DNA from: Pseudaquabacterium inlustre
Lineage (GTDB): Bacteria > Pseudomonadota > Gammaproteobacteria > Burkholderiales > Burkholderiaceae_C
DNA: 64,000 nucleotides
Direction: 5' to 3'
Assembly (NCBI RefSeq): GCF_038066595.1
Contig: NZ_JBBUTH010000002.1
Coordinates: 1-64,000, forward strand
The translations under genes and the position numbers were made by a program. Shown in pieces: positions 51,169-61,300 of the stretch. The notes under the pieces were generated by a model. That model was not told the DNA's origin. It did no database searches and saw only the letters and a program-made list of their open reading frames with translations. The stretch's first letter is position 1, and each line of letters opens with the position of its first letter.

Positions 51169-51891
51169 ATGGCCAACAACGACACGGTTCGACTTGCTGT
51201 GCTGATCGATGCCGACAACGCGTCAGCCAGCGTGATCAAGGAACTGTTGGAGGAGGTTGCCAAGTACGGCACAGCAACGGTCAAGCGTGCATTCGGAGAC
51301 TGGACCACCAGCAACCTGTCAGGCTGGAAGGAGCACCTGCACAAGCATGCGATCCAGCCCATGCAGCAGTTCGCCTACACCAAGGGCAAGAACTCGACCG
51401 ACTCGGCTTTCATCATCGATGCAATGGACCTGCTGTACGCCGGCAATCTGGACGGCTTCTGCCTGGTGTCCAGTGACAGCGATTTCACGCGCCTGGCCAC
51501 GCGCATGCGGGAGGCCGGCAAGGTGGTCTACGGGCTCGGAGAGCGAAAGACGCCTGAGCCGTTCATCGCTGCGTGCGACAAGTTCATCTTCTTCGAAGTG
51601 CTCAAGCGGCCGGCTGAGGCCGCCGCGCCCGTGCCGGTGTCTGATGTTCCTGATCTCAAGGAACTCCTGACCCATGCAATCAAGGAGACGTCGCGTGACA
51701 GTGGATGGGCGTCGCTATCGGCGGTAGGGTCCTTCATCAACAAGAACAACACGTCGTTCGATCCGCGGAACTATGGGTTCACGAAGCTCAGTGAACTGGT
51801 TCGAAAGCAAACCTACTTGGAGGTCAAGGAGACGACGGATCCTTCGGGGTTCAACCACTTGTCGGTTCGCGCCCGCGCGACCAGCACGTGA
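51169..51891 (+). CDS. NYN-domain RNase-like protein with a LOTUS/OST-HTH domain
   Basis: A 240-aa protein. The N-terminal NYN (PIN-like) domain has LIDADN with D14 and D16, then NSTDSAFIIDAMDLLY and SSDSDFTRLATR, which supply the acidic nuclease residues. Residues about 165-235 (LKELLTHAIKETSRDSGWAS ... GFTKLSELVRKQTYLEV) match a LOTUS/OST-HTH RNA-binding fold. Similar LabA-like proteins occur widely and cut or bind RNA. It follows a 79-bp gap and is followed by a 598-bp gene-free region. Confidence 0.88.
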   Translation: MANNDTVRLAVLIDADNASASVIKELLEEVAKYGTATVKRAFGDWTTSNLSGWKEHLHKHAIQPMQQFAYTKGKNSTDSAFIIDAMDLLYAGNLDGFCLVSSDSDFTRLATRMREAGKVVYGLGERKTPEPFIAACDKFIFFEVLKRPAEAAAPVPVSDVPDLKELLTHAIKETSRDSGWASLSAVGSFINKNNTSFDPRNYGFTKLSELVRKQTYLEVKETTDPSGFNHLSVRARATST

Positions 51892-52489
51892 GGCTCCCGG
51901 GTGGTTTCTCGCCCAGGCTTGGGCTATGGCGCGGTCCTTCGCTCGCCTATGACTCCTGCAGACTGGAAGCGGTCTCTCGTGTAGGGCCGAGCGGCCGGCG
52001 GCTATCGACCCTTCAGAGACGCTCGCTGGCCAGAACATGTCGCCCCGAAGCAGCCGCTCGCATCCGAACCGAGGCCCCGAGTTTGCCCCGTCGGCAGTAG
52101 GTAGAGAAAGATTGTCGGCACACGGTGCAATTGAGGCGCGCTGCATCGCCTGAGACTGTCCGAGGCTACAAACACGGGAACCGAGCACGCGAGCAATTGG
52201 CCGGCAGCCCAAGCGAGAGACGGATGGCGCCCTGTTCCACTGCGAGCTTCCACGCATTGCCTCAGACCATGGCGCCGGTCAAACAGTCGGTGTGTCAGCG
52301 GCAAATATTGGTGCGTTCGAACGAAGCATCTACCGCGATGAGTTGGACCACCTTTGCTGTTCCTGACCGCTAGCACGTTGCCGGTATGGGCGGCACGATG
52401 CATTGATACGAGCCCAAGCGCGCGGGATGGACAAAATGGCGCACTTAGCGTAAACGTTTGAATTCTTACAAGCAGCAGCGAGATCTACC
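51892..52489. other. 598-bp gene-free region before the gasdermin-like gene
   Basis: No convincing gene, repeat or RNA was seen. Frames on the minus strand (51715-52257, 52002-52403) are antisense shadows without ribosome binding sites. The last 60 bases before 52490 are lower in GC (AAACGTTTGAATTCTTACAA), and probably contain the promoter of the next gene. Confidence 0.6.
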
Positions 52490-53320
52490 ATGTCGTTCAG
52501 GTTATGTCAGAACGATCCGGTCGTCACCGAACTTCGTCGAACATTCAAGACCAACATCTTGCGCGTGCCAGAGTCGCGTGTGTTGCCGATGACGGTTCTA
52601 ATTTCGACTAAGGATGCTGTTCGTTTTGTCGGTGACATTCAGACGCTCTTAGCGGGGCCAGCGCTTGAAATCAGCACAAACGCGCTGATGCAGTCCGACA
52701 TGGCCACGCTGGTCAACCGCCGAACGCGCAGCGTCGATGGAGAGATCGCGGCGCAAATTCTGTCAGGCATGTTGCAGGGCATTAGTGCAGGGCGGGCACC
52801 GAGCGCCGCAGCTCAGATCAAGAACACAAAGTCGGTGCATTTCAGTTTTCCGAAAGTGACTAGGCAATACATTGAGATTGCACTGCTTGGACGACTTCTT
52901 TCGGGGCGAGCAATCGCTAAGGACAACCTTTTGTTGCCGGTAATGCTCGATCCCCACAGCACTGTGAGGCTCGTGGATTCTGTCATCACCTGCGCGGAGC
53001 TGGAGATAGAAATTGGCGGCGAGGGCAGTGCTGAAGTGGCACTTGACATGTCCTCCCTTGCGCAGGAGTTGGCAAACGCAAAAGTTGATTGCGCTGTAAA
53101 GGGAAAGGGCAATCTCGTGATCCGGTCCGAGAGCAGGCTCACATTCGCATTCAACTGCGTCAATCTCGTACTCAGGGACGACGGCTCGATTCGCGCAATC
53201 TCGCCATCTACTGACACCGTAGACTCCCCTCAGCTAAAGGACGCGAGTTCGGTTCAGCAGGGCCATCCTGCACATGTTCTCATAACTCGGCAGCCGGAGT
53301 TGGTTGACATGGAGGGCTGA
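52490..53320 (+). CDS. Candidate bacterial gasdermin-like pore-forming protein
   Basis: The 276-aa product has features of bacterial gasdermins, which form membrane pores after a protease removes a short C-terminal peptide. It has a cysteine close to the N-terminus (C6, MSFRLC), a possible acylation site. Next come ILRVPESRVLPMTVL and, after a helical middle, a beta-rich half with NTKSVHFSFPKVT, DSVITCAELEIEI and LVIRSESRLTFAFN. The length fits the family. The last 40 residues are low-complexity and could be the inhibitory end. The next gene, 4 bp away, is a protease, as usual for bacterial gasdermins. GC is lower than in neighbours, suggesting recent transfer. The family call is from pattern only. 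Confidence 0.6.
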   Translation: MSFRLCQNDPVVTELRRTFKTNILRVPESRVLPMTVLISTKDAVRFVGDIQTLLAGPALEISTNALMQSDMATLVNRRTRSVDGEIAAQILSGMLQGISAGRAPSAAAQIKNTKSVHFSFPKVTRQYIEIALLGRLLSGRAIAKDNLLLPVMLDPHSTVRLVDSVITCAELEIEIGGEGSAEVALDMSSLAQELANAKVDCAVKGKGNLVIRSESRLTFAFNCVNLVLRDDGSIRAISPSTDTVDSPQLKDASSVQQGHPAHVLITRQPELVDMEG

Positions 53321-53324
53321 CGTC

Positions 53325-54737
53325 GTGCGATTCGATATACGATCCCCGTCCCTCGCCCAGTATCACTGGAGCACGCTGTTCTGTCGCTTTTCGCCAGCGG
53401 CAGCTTTGCCTGAAAATTTCATTTTTAGGGCCATTGCCGCGATCGCCCAAAACGCCGCCCCTTGGAACACGGAGGGTGAGTTTCGAGCCACCGTGGCGCT
53501 CTTGCATGAACTCGCGCACTTGGCCCAGGATCTGAGTACAGGTATCGGGCATTGGGACTTTTTGGTTCACGCCAGTGCCACGCGCAGTCGATTAGATGAT
53601 GCAGCCTCGATGGTTCGAGTGCACGGCCCCAGGCCGCCGTACGAGCCAAGTGCGCCCATATCTGCGCTCGATGCCGAAGTGCCTGCAACTGGGCTAGACA
53701 CTCTTTTGCTGAAATACGCACCCTTTGATTTGATCGCGGACGATCAGCGCGACCGACTACGCCGCATTCTTGAACACGACCTCGGTCAGCCGTTGGGCGA
53801 CGACACGCTGTTTGACTATTCCACCCAGGCGATCATGGAGTCCGACGCCGCCGGAGAAGTGGTGGCGTATGTTGGCGGGATGCTCGTATCGCCGGAGCAG
53901 CGCGCGATTCTTGAGGGGAGCCTTGATCTGGTCGACCCGAGGCGGCTGGGCAAAGAGTATTGGAGAACGCGGGCCAATCTTTACCAAGTTCTCGCCCACC
54001 ATTGCGATTTGGATGCCAATGCGACCATCCGTCTGGGCAACCTTCTCTTCGGCTTGTTTGCGGACATCGCACTAGCACATCCGCCTGCGACATGGGTCGC
54101 GAAAAGGTCAGCCAGTCTGGATGACTTTGAGCCTTTGGTGAAATTCGGACGTCTACTGATCGCCTTTCAAAGACTGGCCGGGGCATCGATGGACAGGTTC
54201 CTAACGGCGCTTATGGAGGGTAGCGACCTAGAGGCGGAACGGTTGCTGATTGAAGTCAGTCCGATTAAGTATCCCGCAAGCGACGAAGTTTATGAGGCGT
54301 GGGCAACAGAACTCCGGGAGCATTCAGAAGGCTCTATGGTTGCGAAACTCCGTTTCAACGCCTGTGAGTTTAGGCTTAGCCGTGGTTCGGTGATGCGCAG
54401 TCGTGGCCTCGGGATCCTGTTGGAAATGGAGGCACCCATCATTTATCTGACCCCAGACCAGGGGTTTGTAAAGTTGGATTGGGGGGCGCGAATTGTCGAT
54501 CCAAGTCAGAATTTCGGACTTACTCAGGAGTTGCTCGATCGATTCACGGTGATGGAGCTTGCCGACTTCCTCTTTCGCACAGGAGAGTTTCGGTGTCCGT
54601 ACGCCGAGGCGCAAATCTGTCGAGTGGCCGGAGATCGTTGCGCGACGGGTCTGATTCACTTGGCGCAAATCCCAAACTCGCCCCAATGTACGGTAAGAGG
54701 CTTGCTATCTCACTGCGGAGTCGACTTGCCACACTGA
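53325..54737 (+). CDS. HExxH metallopeptidase-like protein paired with the gasdermin candidate
   Basis: The product is about 470 aa from GTG 53325, eight bases after GGAGGG; an in-frame TTG at 53304 is less likely. Near the N-terminus lies VALLHELAHLAQDL, with H61, E62 and H65 forming an HExxH zinc site. A later acidic helix AIMESDAAGEVVAYV offers a third ligand. The rest is helical with a cysteine-containing end (CPYAEAQICRVAGDRC). There is no signal peptide. Bacterial gasdermin partners described so far are mainly caspase-like, trypsin-like or similar proteases, so a zincin would be unusual. It could both sense infection and cut the pore protein. Confidence 0.7.
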   Translation: MRFDIRSPSLAQYHWSTLFCRFSPAAALPENFIFRAIAAIAQNAAPWNTEGEFRATVALLHELAHLAQDLSTGIGHWDFLVHASATRSRLDDAASMVRVHGPRPPYEPSAPISALDAEVPATGLDTLLLKYAPFDLIADDQRDRLRRILEHDLGQPLGDDTLFDYSTQAIMESDAAGEVVAYVGGMLVSPEQRAILEGSLDLVDPRRLGKEYWRTRANLYQVLAHHCDLDANATIRLGNLLFGLFADIALAHPPATWVAKRSASLDDFEPLVKFGRLLIAFQRLAGASMDRFLTALMEGSDLEAERLLIEVSPIKYPASDEVYEAWATELREHSEGSMVAKLRFNACEFRLSRGSVMRSRGLGILLEMEAPIIYLTPDQGFVKLDWGARIVDPSQNFGLTQELLDRFTVMELADFLFRTGEFRCPYAEAQICRVAGDRCATGLIHLAQIPNSPQCTVRGLLSHCGVDLPH

Positions 54738-54750
54738 GCCGGACTTCAAT

Positions 54751-54894
54751 GTGTCTGAGACGGTGTCGACGGTACAGGATGCCATAAAGCTACCTATCCC
54801 CTCCGTCAAGTTCTGGCCGGATGCTTCCTGCTGTGGCAAGGCCGACTGGCTGACCTTCGAGTCGGCGGTACCTCCGCGTCTCGCAGATAGATAA
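54751..54894 (+). CDS. Possible small 47-aa protein after the protease gene
   Basis: A short GTG-start frame in the same direction, 13 bp after the protease stop, with product ending CCGKADWLTFESAVPPRLAD and a final R. The ribosome binding site is weak. It lies before a strong terminator, so it is probably transcribed with the gasdermin pair. It may be a real third gene or non-coding. Confidence 0.35.
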   Translation: MSETVSTVQDAIKLPIPSVKFWPDASCCGKADWLTFESAVPPRLADR

Positions 54895-54923
54895 GGGCGG
54901 CGCCAGACGGGCGCACAAAGAGG

Positions 54924-54952
54924 AAGGGCGCCCTTCCAGGGGCGCCCTTTTA
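54924..54952 (+). terminator. Rho-independent terminator after the gasdermin-like operon
   Basis: AAGGGCGCCC (54924-54933), a 6-nt loop and GGGCGCCCTT (54940-54949) form a 10-bp perfect stem, followed by TTT. It separates the gasdermin operon from the convergent genes to the right. Confidence 0.88.
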
Positions 54953-55006
54953 ATGGCGGGGGAGTCTGCTCTTACCCACTTCTCACAGCGAATGTTCTAG
55001 CTTCCC

Positions 55007-55081
55007 TCAGTGGTCTGCCGCCTTTACCCCCAGAGACTTGGCGCCATTGCACTTGCATTTCAGGTTGATTCTGACCTTCAT
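55007..55081 (-). CDS. Tiny 24-aa peptide with a CxC motif
   Basis: The minus-strand gene starts at ATG 55081, close after AAAAGGAG, and overlaps the stop of the 65-aa gene by 4 bp (ATGA). The peptide is MKVRINLKCKCNGAKS plus eight residues, with C9 and C11. It is too short for any domain. The good ribosome binding site and the overlap argue that it is translated. A small regulator or a metal-binding peptide is possible. Confidence 0.45.
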   Translation of the reverse strand: MKVRINLKCKCNGAKSLGVKAADH

Positions 55082-55275
55082 TTCTTGCTCCTTTTCTCGG
55101 GCGAACCCGCAAATTCGAACTCGAACTCCAACATCGAGATGATGGAGGCGAAAACCAGCAGACCACCTAGGAAGTCTCCGAACATCCCACCCGCGAGAAG
55201 CAGAGCAGGTAAGTCGTAAACTGCAAGAAGTGTAGCTGCTAGTAGGGGTGGTTGTACAAGGTCGGATCTGCTCAT
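55078..55275 (-). CDS. Small 65-aa hydrophobic membrane protein
   Basis: The product has two hydrophobic, Gly/Ala/Leu-rich segments (LLAATLLAVYDLPALLLAGG, then FLGGLLVFASIISML) and a charged end (FEFEFAGSPEKRSKK). It may form two short membrane helices. The start at ATG 55275 has no strong ribosome binding site. Its stop overlaps the 24-aa gene. Type I toxin or holin-like roles can be thought of, but nothing shows them. Confidence 0.5.
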   Translation of the reverse strand: MSRSDLVQPPLLAATLLAVYDLPALLLAGGMFGDFLGGLLVFASIISMLEFEFEFAGSPEKRSKK

Positions 55276-55379
55276 ACCAGCCAGTCGCGACTGGCCCCTC
55301 CTGGCCGAAAGCCACCAACCGGCCGGATTGCGCGACCGTCAGCAGCCGCTGCGGAACAGTCGATGGAAGTACCGTCGGC

Positions 55380-58300
55380 CTAGTGGCCACCGACGTTCAC
55401 CATATGAATGTTTGTTTGCGCCGTCCACACCGCCCGTCTAAAGACCTTCGAAATCGCGTGCCCGGCGCGATCGACCAATCGGAGACGGACCCAACGGTGC
55501 AGCGTCGCATCCGAGGTTTTGGTATCGGGCGCGCCAAGTTTTATGGTTGACCCAGCATACGGTCCTAGCTCGCCGGCTAGCCAACTGGGCAGCGACCTGT
55601 CCTCAACGCGTCGGCGTAGAACGATCTGAAGTTCGTCCTCGGCGACAGCGCAGGCATGCAGGAACTTCAGAACAATCTGCGCATCAGCGTTGTTATCAAG
55701 CGCGACTTCGTGATGCAGGCGTGTCGTTCGCTGCTGAATAACGGCGATTCCCTGCGCGACCAGCTCGGGGTCCCGTCGGTGCAGATCTTCGATGTTCTGG
55801 CATAGGTGACGCAGCTGCGTCCGCTCGGCTTCGTTCATCCGTGTCTCGGCGATTGAGGCAACAAGGCGATCGGCGTCCTCCAGTTCGTCGATCTCGGCAC
55901 CCAGAAAATTGGCCGCTTCGAGCGCGCCGCTGATCATGTCCTCGATGGCCGCTTCGCTTCGACCGAAATGGACAGCAATCTGCGACGTCGGTTGCTCATG
56001 CCTCGCCTTTGCACGAAGCATCAGGCACAGGTCGTCGAAGCTAAGCCAGGACTTCGGGCCCGTGTCGCTGCTGTTTTCGCGTGTGGCAACGACTCGCTCT
56101 ACAGGTGTCCACCCCGCCCGGCTGCGCGCCTGGCGCAGCACCTCACCAAGCCCGCGCAATGCTTGCTCGCTGTAGGTTGCGGGCGAGATGCCCGCCGCGG
56201 CGGCAAGCACGGTCTTCGGTATCTCTTCCGCAAAGCGGAAGACTGCCTGAAGTTGCAAGAAGCAAGCCGTATGGATGTAGTGCATGAAGCTGGTCGCACC
56301 CGCGAGGTGTCCGGCCAGCTTCGTGATGGCCAGCATGGCGCGGCGGTCCATGCGGTCGGTGCTGTCCAGCAGGCGCTGGCGCAATGCATTCGCATCGCTC
56401 AGGTGCTTCAGCGTCGCCGGGTGCGCCTGCCACAGTCGGGTCCACACCACCGAACCATCGGACTCCAGGGCCATGAAGAGCCAGTTCGCCCAGGTGTGGC
56501 GCAGGCTATACACCCGAAATTTTGGATCACCCGTTACCTGACGAAGGATCTGTCGGAGCAAAGCGAGCAGCCGGTTGTGATGCGCCAGCCGGTCAGTACC
56601 CTTGCTTTGGGCGAATAGCAGTTGCTGCCTTGCCTTATCCGCCGGCATGGCAGCCAGCTCCGCCATCATCGATTGAACGCGGCCGGCGATGCGGTCCAAC
56701 ACCACGGTCGGCGCCAGCAGCGAAAGCGGCACCCGGCGGGTGGCCTGCGGTGTCTTGAGCGTATGCCTGTCGTACTCGCGAATGAGCAGGTCCGCAGCGC
56801 CACCGCTCGTCGTCTCGATGTCACCAAGCCGCAACGCGAGGTATTCGCGCGGCCGTGCCCCGCTCCACACACCGAGTTGGAGGATGTCCGTCAGGTCCTC
56901 GCGGTCCTGTTGGCTCAGCGGAGGATCTATGCAGACCTGAATGACTCTGAGCGTTTTCTCATACTCGTCGACGGTCATCACGCGGGCATCAACGCTGGCG
57001 TCGTGGCTGGGATCCTCGATGTCCTCATCGAGACCTGCCAATGGCTGCAGCGATTCCTCATGCTGCAGCAGGAGCTTGAGTCCGCGCTTCAGGTCTTGCC
57101 GCGACGCGCCGGACTCCAGTTCGTGCGTGATGCTGTTGAGGACCTGAGACCGCCGGGCTTCATCCAAGCCGTCGAGCCAGGCATCCCCGCATTCCGCGGC
57201 CAGATGCGGCAGGAATGTGCTGGCAACCCTGCGAAGTCCGAACATCGGATCGCCCTGCGCGCTGTCAGCTGTTGCGATCAGCGACGCCGCGGTCGCGGAC
57301 AGCCAAGCCAGGGCGCCGCGCGCGAAGGATCCCTGTCTGGCTTCATCTCGCAGCGCAGACAGTGCTGACAGCACCTCGCCATGCGGTCGCCGCAGTGCGG
57401 CATCTGCCTGCTGAAGCCAGGCATTTGCCGCCGAGACGCTGAGCGTCACGAAATCGACGTCGGCTCCGGCAGCCGCCCAGTGGCCGCGTCTGGCGTCCTC
57501 AGCTGATGGCGGCTGTGCTGTTGTGGATGCACTGGTCAACGACTCCAAGGTCAACTCGACGGTGGGATCGGTCCCGCAAGTGTTCAGTACCGCGCCGGAA
57601 CGCGCGGACTTCAGCTCGCACCCCTGGAAGACGCGACTAAAGCAGCTCGGCACCAGGGCGGTGGTGCTCATCGTCCGCAGTGCGATCTGGACCAGGTAGG
57701 GCGGAACACGCGTCGACCAGAGCGCCTTGGCCGCACTGCGCACCTGCCGCCAGCTGCCGGTACCGCGCTCGGCCGGGTTGCCGTACCTTCGCAGAAAGGC
57801 ACTGATGGCCCTTGACGTACCGCGCAGCGTTGGGGTGGTCTCGAACGGCGGCGCCCTCAGGATCAGAAGTTCGGTCAAAGGATCCAGGAACCAGTGGACA
57901 CGCTGGCGGCCGCCGGGCGCCGACGAGGGGAGGTTGAACGTCATGAAGCTGAAACCATCTGCTCCGGCGCACAGCTTCAGGCGCCGGGGCCCTGGCATCG
58001 CCAGCTGATCGAGAATCTGTGTCAGCATGAAGAGGTCAAGCGCCATGCTGTGGATGGCGGCGGACAAGCAAATTGCAACGGTCCAGGTGCCTTGGTCGTT
58101 GGTTGGCTGCTCGGCTTGCGCCCGGACGAACCTGTAAAGGGTGGCTTGCCAGCTGACGAGGTCCGGCAGCTTCAGCGTCGCCGATGTGCTGACCGGGGAT
58201 TCGGCATGCGTGTTGATGGCAGCCTGCTTCGTCCTCACCAAATCGACGCCTTGCTGCTGAAGCCGGCCCTGTGCCGCCGAAAGCAATCGCAACCAGGAGG

Positions 58301-61300
58301 CTGCCTGCGTCTTCGGCAGGCGATGCCTGCGGCAGTACATCAGGACCTCGTGCTCGAGCTCGCAAGCGCTGCTCTCGTCGGCGGCTGTCGTTGCTTCGCA
58401 GGTCGGATCGAGCAGCACGCGGGCGTGGGCGTTCTGGGAGTCCGTCATGAACCAGAGCAGTTCGGACAGCAGGGCCCGGTCGCAGACCGCTGCGTTCCTC
58501 CGGACGTCCAACCACAGGCCTGCCCGAGGCTCAGGCAGACTCGGAGCCTCCCGGTGGTGGTTGTTCATGGATCGCGGCCTGGGCGGGCTGGTGGGTGGCT
58601 TCAGGTGCTGTGCGGGCAGTCGCCATCCGCCGGAGATGCCGAGGGCGCGCTCCGAGGCGCGGATGCACCGGCTGTCGACCGCCCGCAGACCTAGGCGATC
58701 GATGTGCTCAGCCATGCGGCTTGCGGCCTCTTTGACATAGGCCACCGGGTCATGGCTGGAGTTCTTGCCGTACCAGTTCTGGGCACGCCCGAAGTGGCCG
58801 AGGGCAGCGTCGATGCAGCGCGCCGGTGCATCTTGGTTCAGCCACTCCGTGCGCAGGAGCGCGCGCCCGAAGTTGACCCCGACCGGCAGCCCGAGTTCGG
58901 CCATTCGATCCTTGATGAAGACTGCTTGCATCGCACACAAGGACTCGTCCTCCCTGATGATGAACAGTCGTTGTCCCTGAGCATTCAGCGCGCGCCACTC
59001 TCCCAGAAGGTCAAGCCGGTGAAGGATGGCTGCGTTGTGCTGTTCGAGCCGGTCGACCATGCTCGCAACGAGTTCCGGCAGGGGCAGCAGGCGTGACTTG
59101 TCCTGGTGAGAGTTGTGCTTCTCAGCCAAGCCGAAGACGGAGGTCGCGCTGCAGCGGTCCAAACCACGGCGTGCTTCAAGCTGATGGATGACTGCGTAGC
59201 CACTGCTGGCCGCGCGCAGCCCGAGCGGCAAGGCCATGGTCAGCCATGCAAGGAGGATGTAGTCGTTGTGGTATGCGCGCAGCTGCGAGCGGCTCGCCAA
59301 ATCGACGGGTTGTTCCAGTCTCTTTTGGAGTGCGTCGAGGAAGCTGCGCGCACGCTCGAGCGCCACGACACTGCGGCAGCCTACCCAGCCGTCCTGAAGC
59401 GAGCCGAGCGAGCGCGCTTGGTCCATCAGCCCGTCGTCAAGGCAACCATCCAGCCGCCGTAGGGCCTCGGCGTGGATGGCTGGCAGCCGAGCGGCACGCA
59501 GTTGTGTGTAGTAAACCCGGGTGTCAGCCGACTTCGCTGCATCGTGTCGGATCTGCCATGCCGCGACCGCATCGCCGTGGGAAGCCATCACAGCGGCCTG
59601 TAGCGACGCTGACAAGCGCCTGATCGTCAGGCGCGCCCGTGGGTCCTGGTTGATCGGATCTTGCGCGCCTTCCAGGCAGTCCTTGGCCAGCCGATTGGCA
59701 GTGGACGTCTCGATACCGAGCACTCGGCCGCTTGCGATCTCCCCCGGCGCGAGGCGGCCGAACCGAATGGCAAAGTCCAGCAGCTCCTTGCCAAGCCCTT
59801 TCACATCCGGGAGCAGGAAGGCGAGCTGCCGCGGCCGGCCGGCCGCGGCCTCCGACTCCGTCAGTTTGGTCTTGTACTGCGGAGTCGTCGTTGGTAACAG
59901 GAAGGCCGCAGGCACCAAGGCGTCGCCCTCTCGTACGGCAATCAAGAGGATGCACTCCTGTCTGATGAAGCAGAGCGACTCGACCAGCGCTTTGTCCAGC
60001 CGATCGACCGTGCGGATCCGGACGGCCGCCATGGTCGCCTGCTGCCATCCGTAGAGGACCGCTGCCTTGACCATCAGGCCGCCGGCTGCCGCATGCTGCG
60101 CCGCCGTTCCTGTAGACCCGGTGGCCATGGCCTGATCGATGGCGGCCTGAGCGACGCGCATCGCATGGGCGCGCTCCAGCCTCGATGCGACATCGAGGCT
60201 CCACCCGAACTCCTGGCTGTGGAGTTCGTACGCGAGCTGCATGAAGCGCAGCATGGACAACACGCTGGCAATCTCTTCGGTGTCGAAAAGCGCCACCTCG
60301 TCGTCTCGCGTCGACCACGGCGCGTCGCCATCAGCCTCTTCGTCGAGCGGGTCCGCCTCGTCACCGCCGGGGATAGAGGTCCACATGAGAGACAAGGCGC
60401 CATCGCCCCAGTCGCGGTCTTCGAAGCGCCAGATGCCGGTCGATGAAAAACTCACCCAACCTGGGCGAGGTTCGCGCCCACCGGCGCCGCCTCGGCGATC
60501 AGTCGGGGTGCGGACTTTGTCGGTGATGCAGCTGCGGTTGATGAGGGTGGGCAGCGTCGTCAGGTAGCTCTGCAAGCTCTGGAAGTAGCGAGCGGCGCCC
60601 TCTTTGAGGTTGCCCCTGATGCCAGAGAAGTCGGGGTAGAGCCTGGCGAAGTGACGTACCGCGTCAAGTGTGTGGGGGGCGTCCGGCAGCTGCGCCAACA
60701 AGCTGCTGTAATCGTTGAGGCTCAATTGCCTCAGCGCAAGCCCCACCGCTCCAGCGTGCATCGGTGCTGGCGCAAACTCACGATCGCTGTCGTGGCGCAT
60801 GAAGGCGTCCAGGCCATCTGCAGCTCTCGACCGTGCCTCGAAATAGACCGCGAGCACGTGAGCCCGGGTGATCAAGAATCGCGTTGCGACATTGCTGCTG
60901 GGGCCTCCGTTTGCCAGCGGACCCGCGCCTGTCGTGACCGCGGACGCTTCGTGCGAATTGAACAGTGCAGCTGCAAGCGGATGGCGCCCGACGCCGCTGT
61001 GCAGCATCGGATGGTCATGCGCATTTCTCGGCTCCCTGAACATCGCATTGAGTTCGGGGTGCTGGCGCAGCTCCGGGCCGATGGCCGTAATCAGTTCGAG
61101 CAGGCCGATCCACGACGTGACCCTTTCCCGCCAAGGACCTGCCCACGTCAAGGCTTCCGCTGTGAAGACGTCCGAGCGCAGCGCCTCGAGCAGGTGGCTG
61201 AAGACACGGTCATGCGCGACCAAGAGAGGGTGCGCGCCGATGCGCCAGAGAGTCTCTCTCAGCAAGTCGTCGGAGCCGCCGGCGTCCTGGACGCAGGCTG

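Noticed and set aside
51715..52257. 180-codon minus-strand frame
   Set aside because: It is largely antisense to the NYN gene and lacks a ribosome binding site and any recognisable product.
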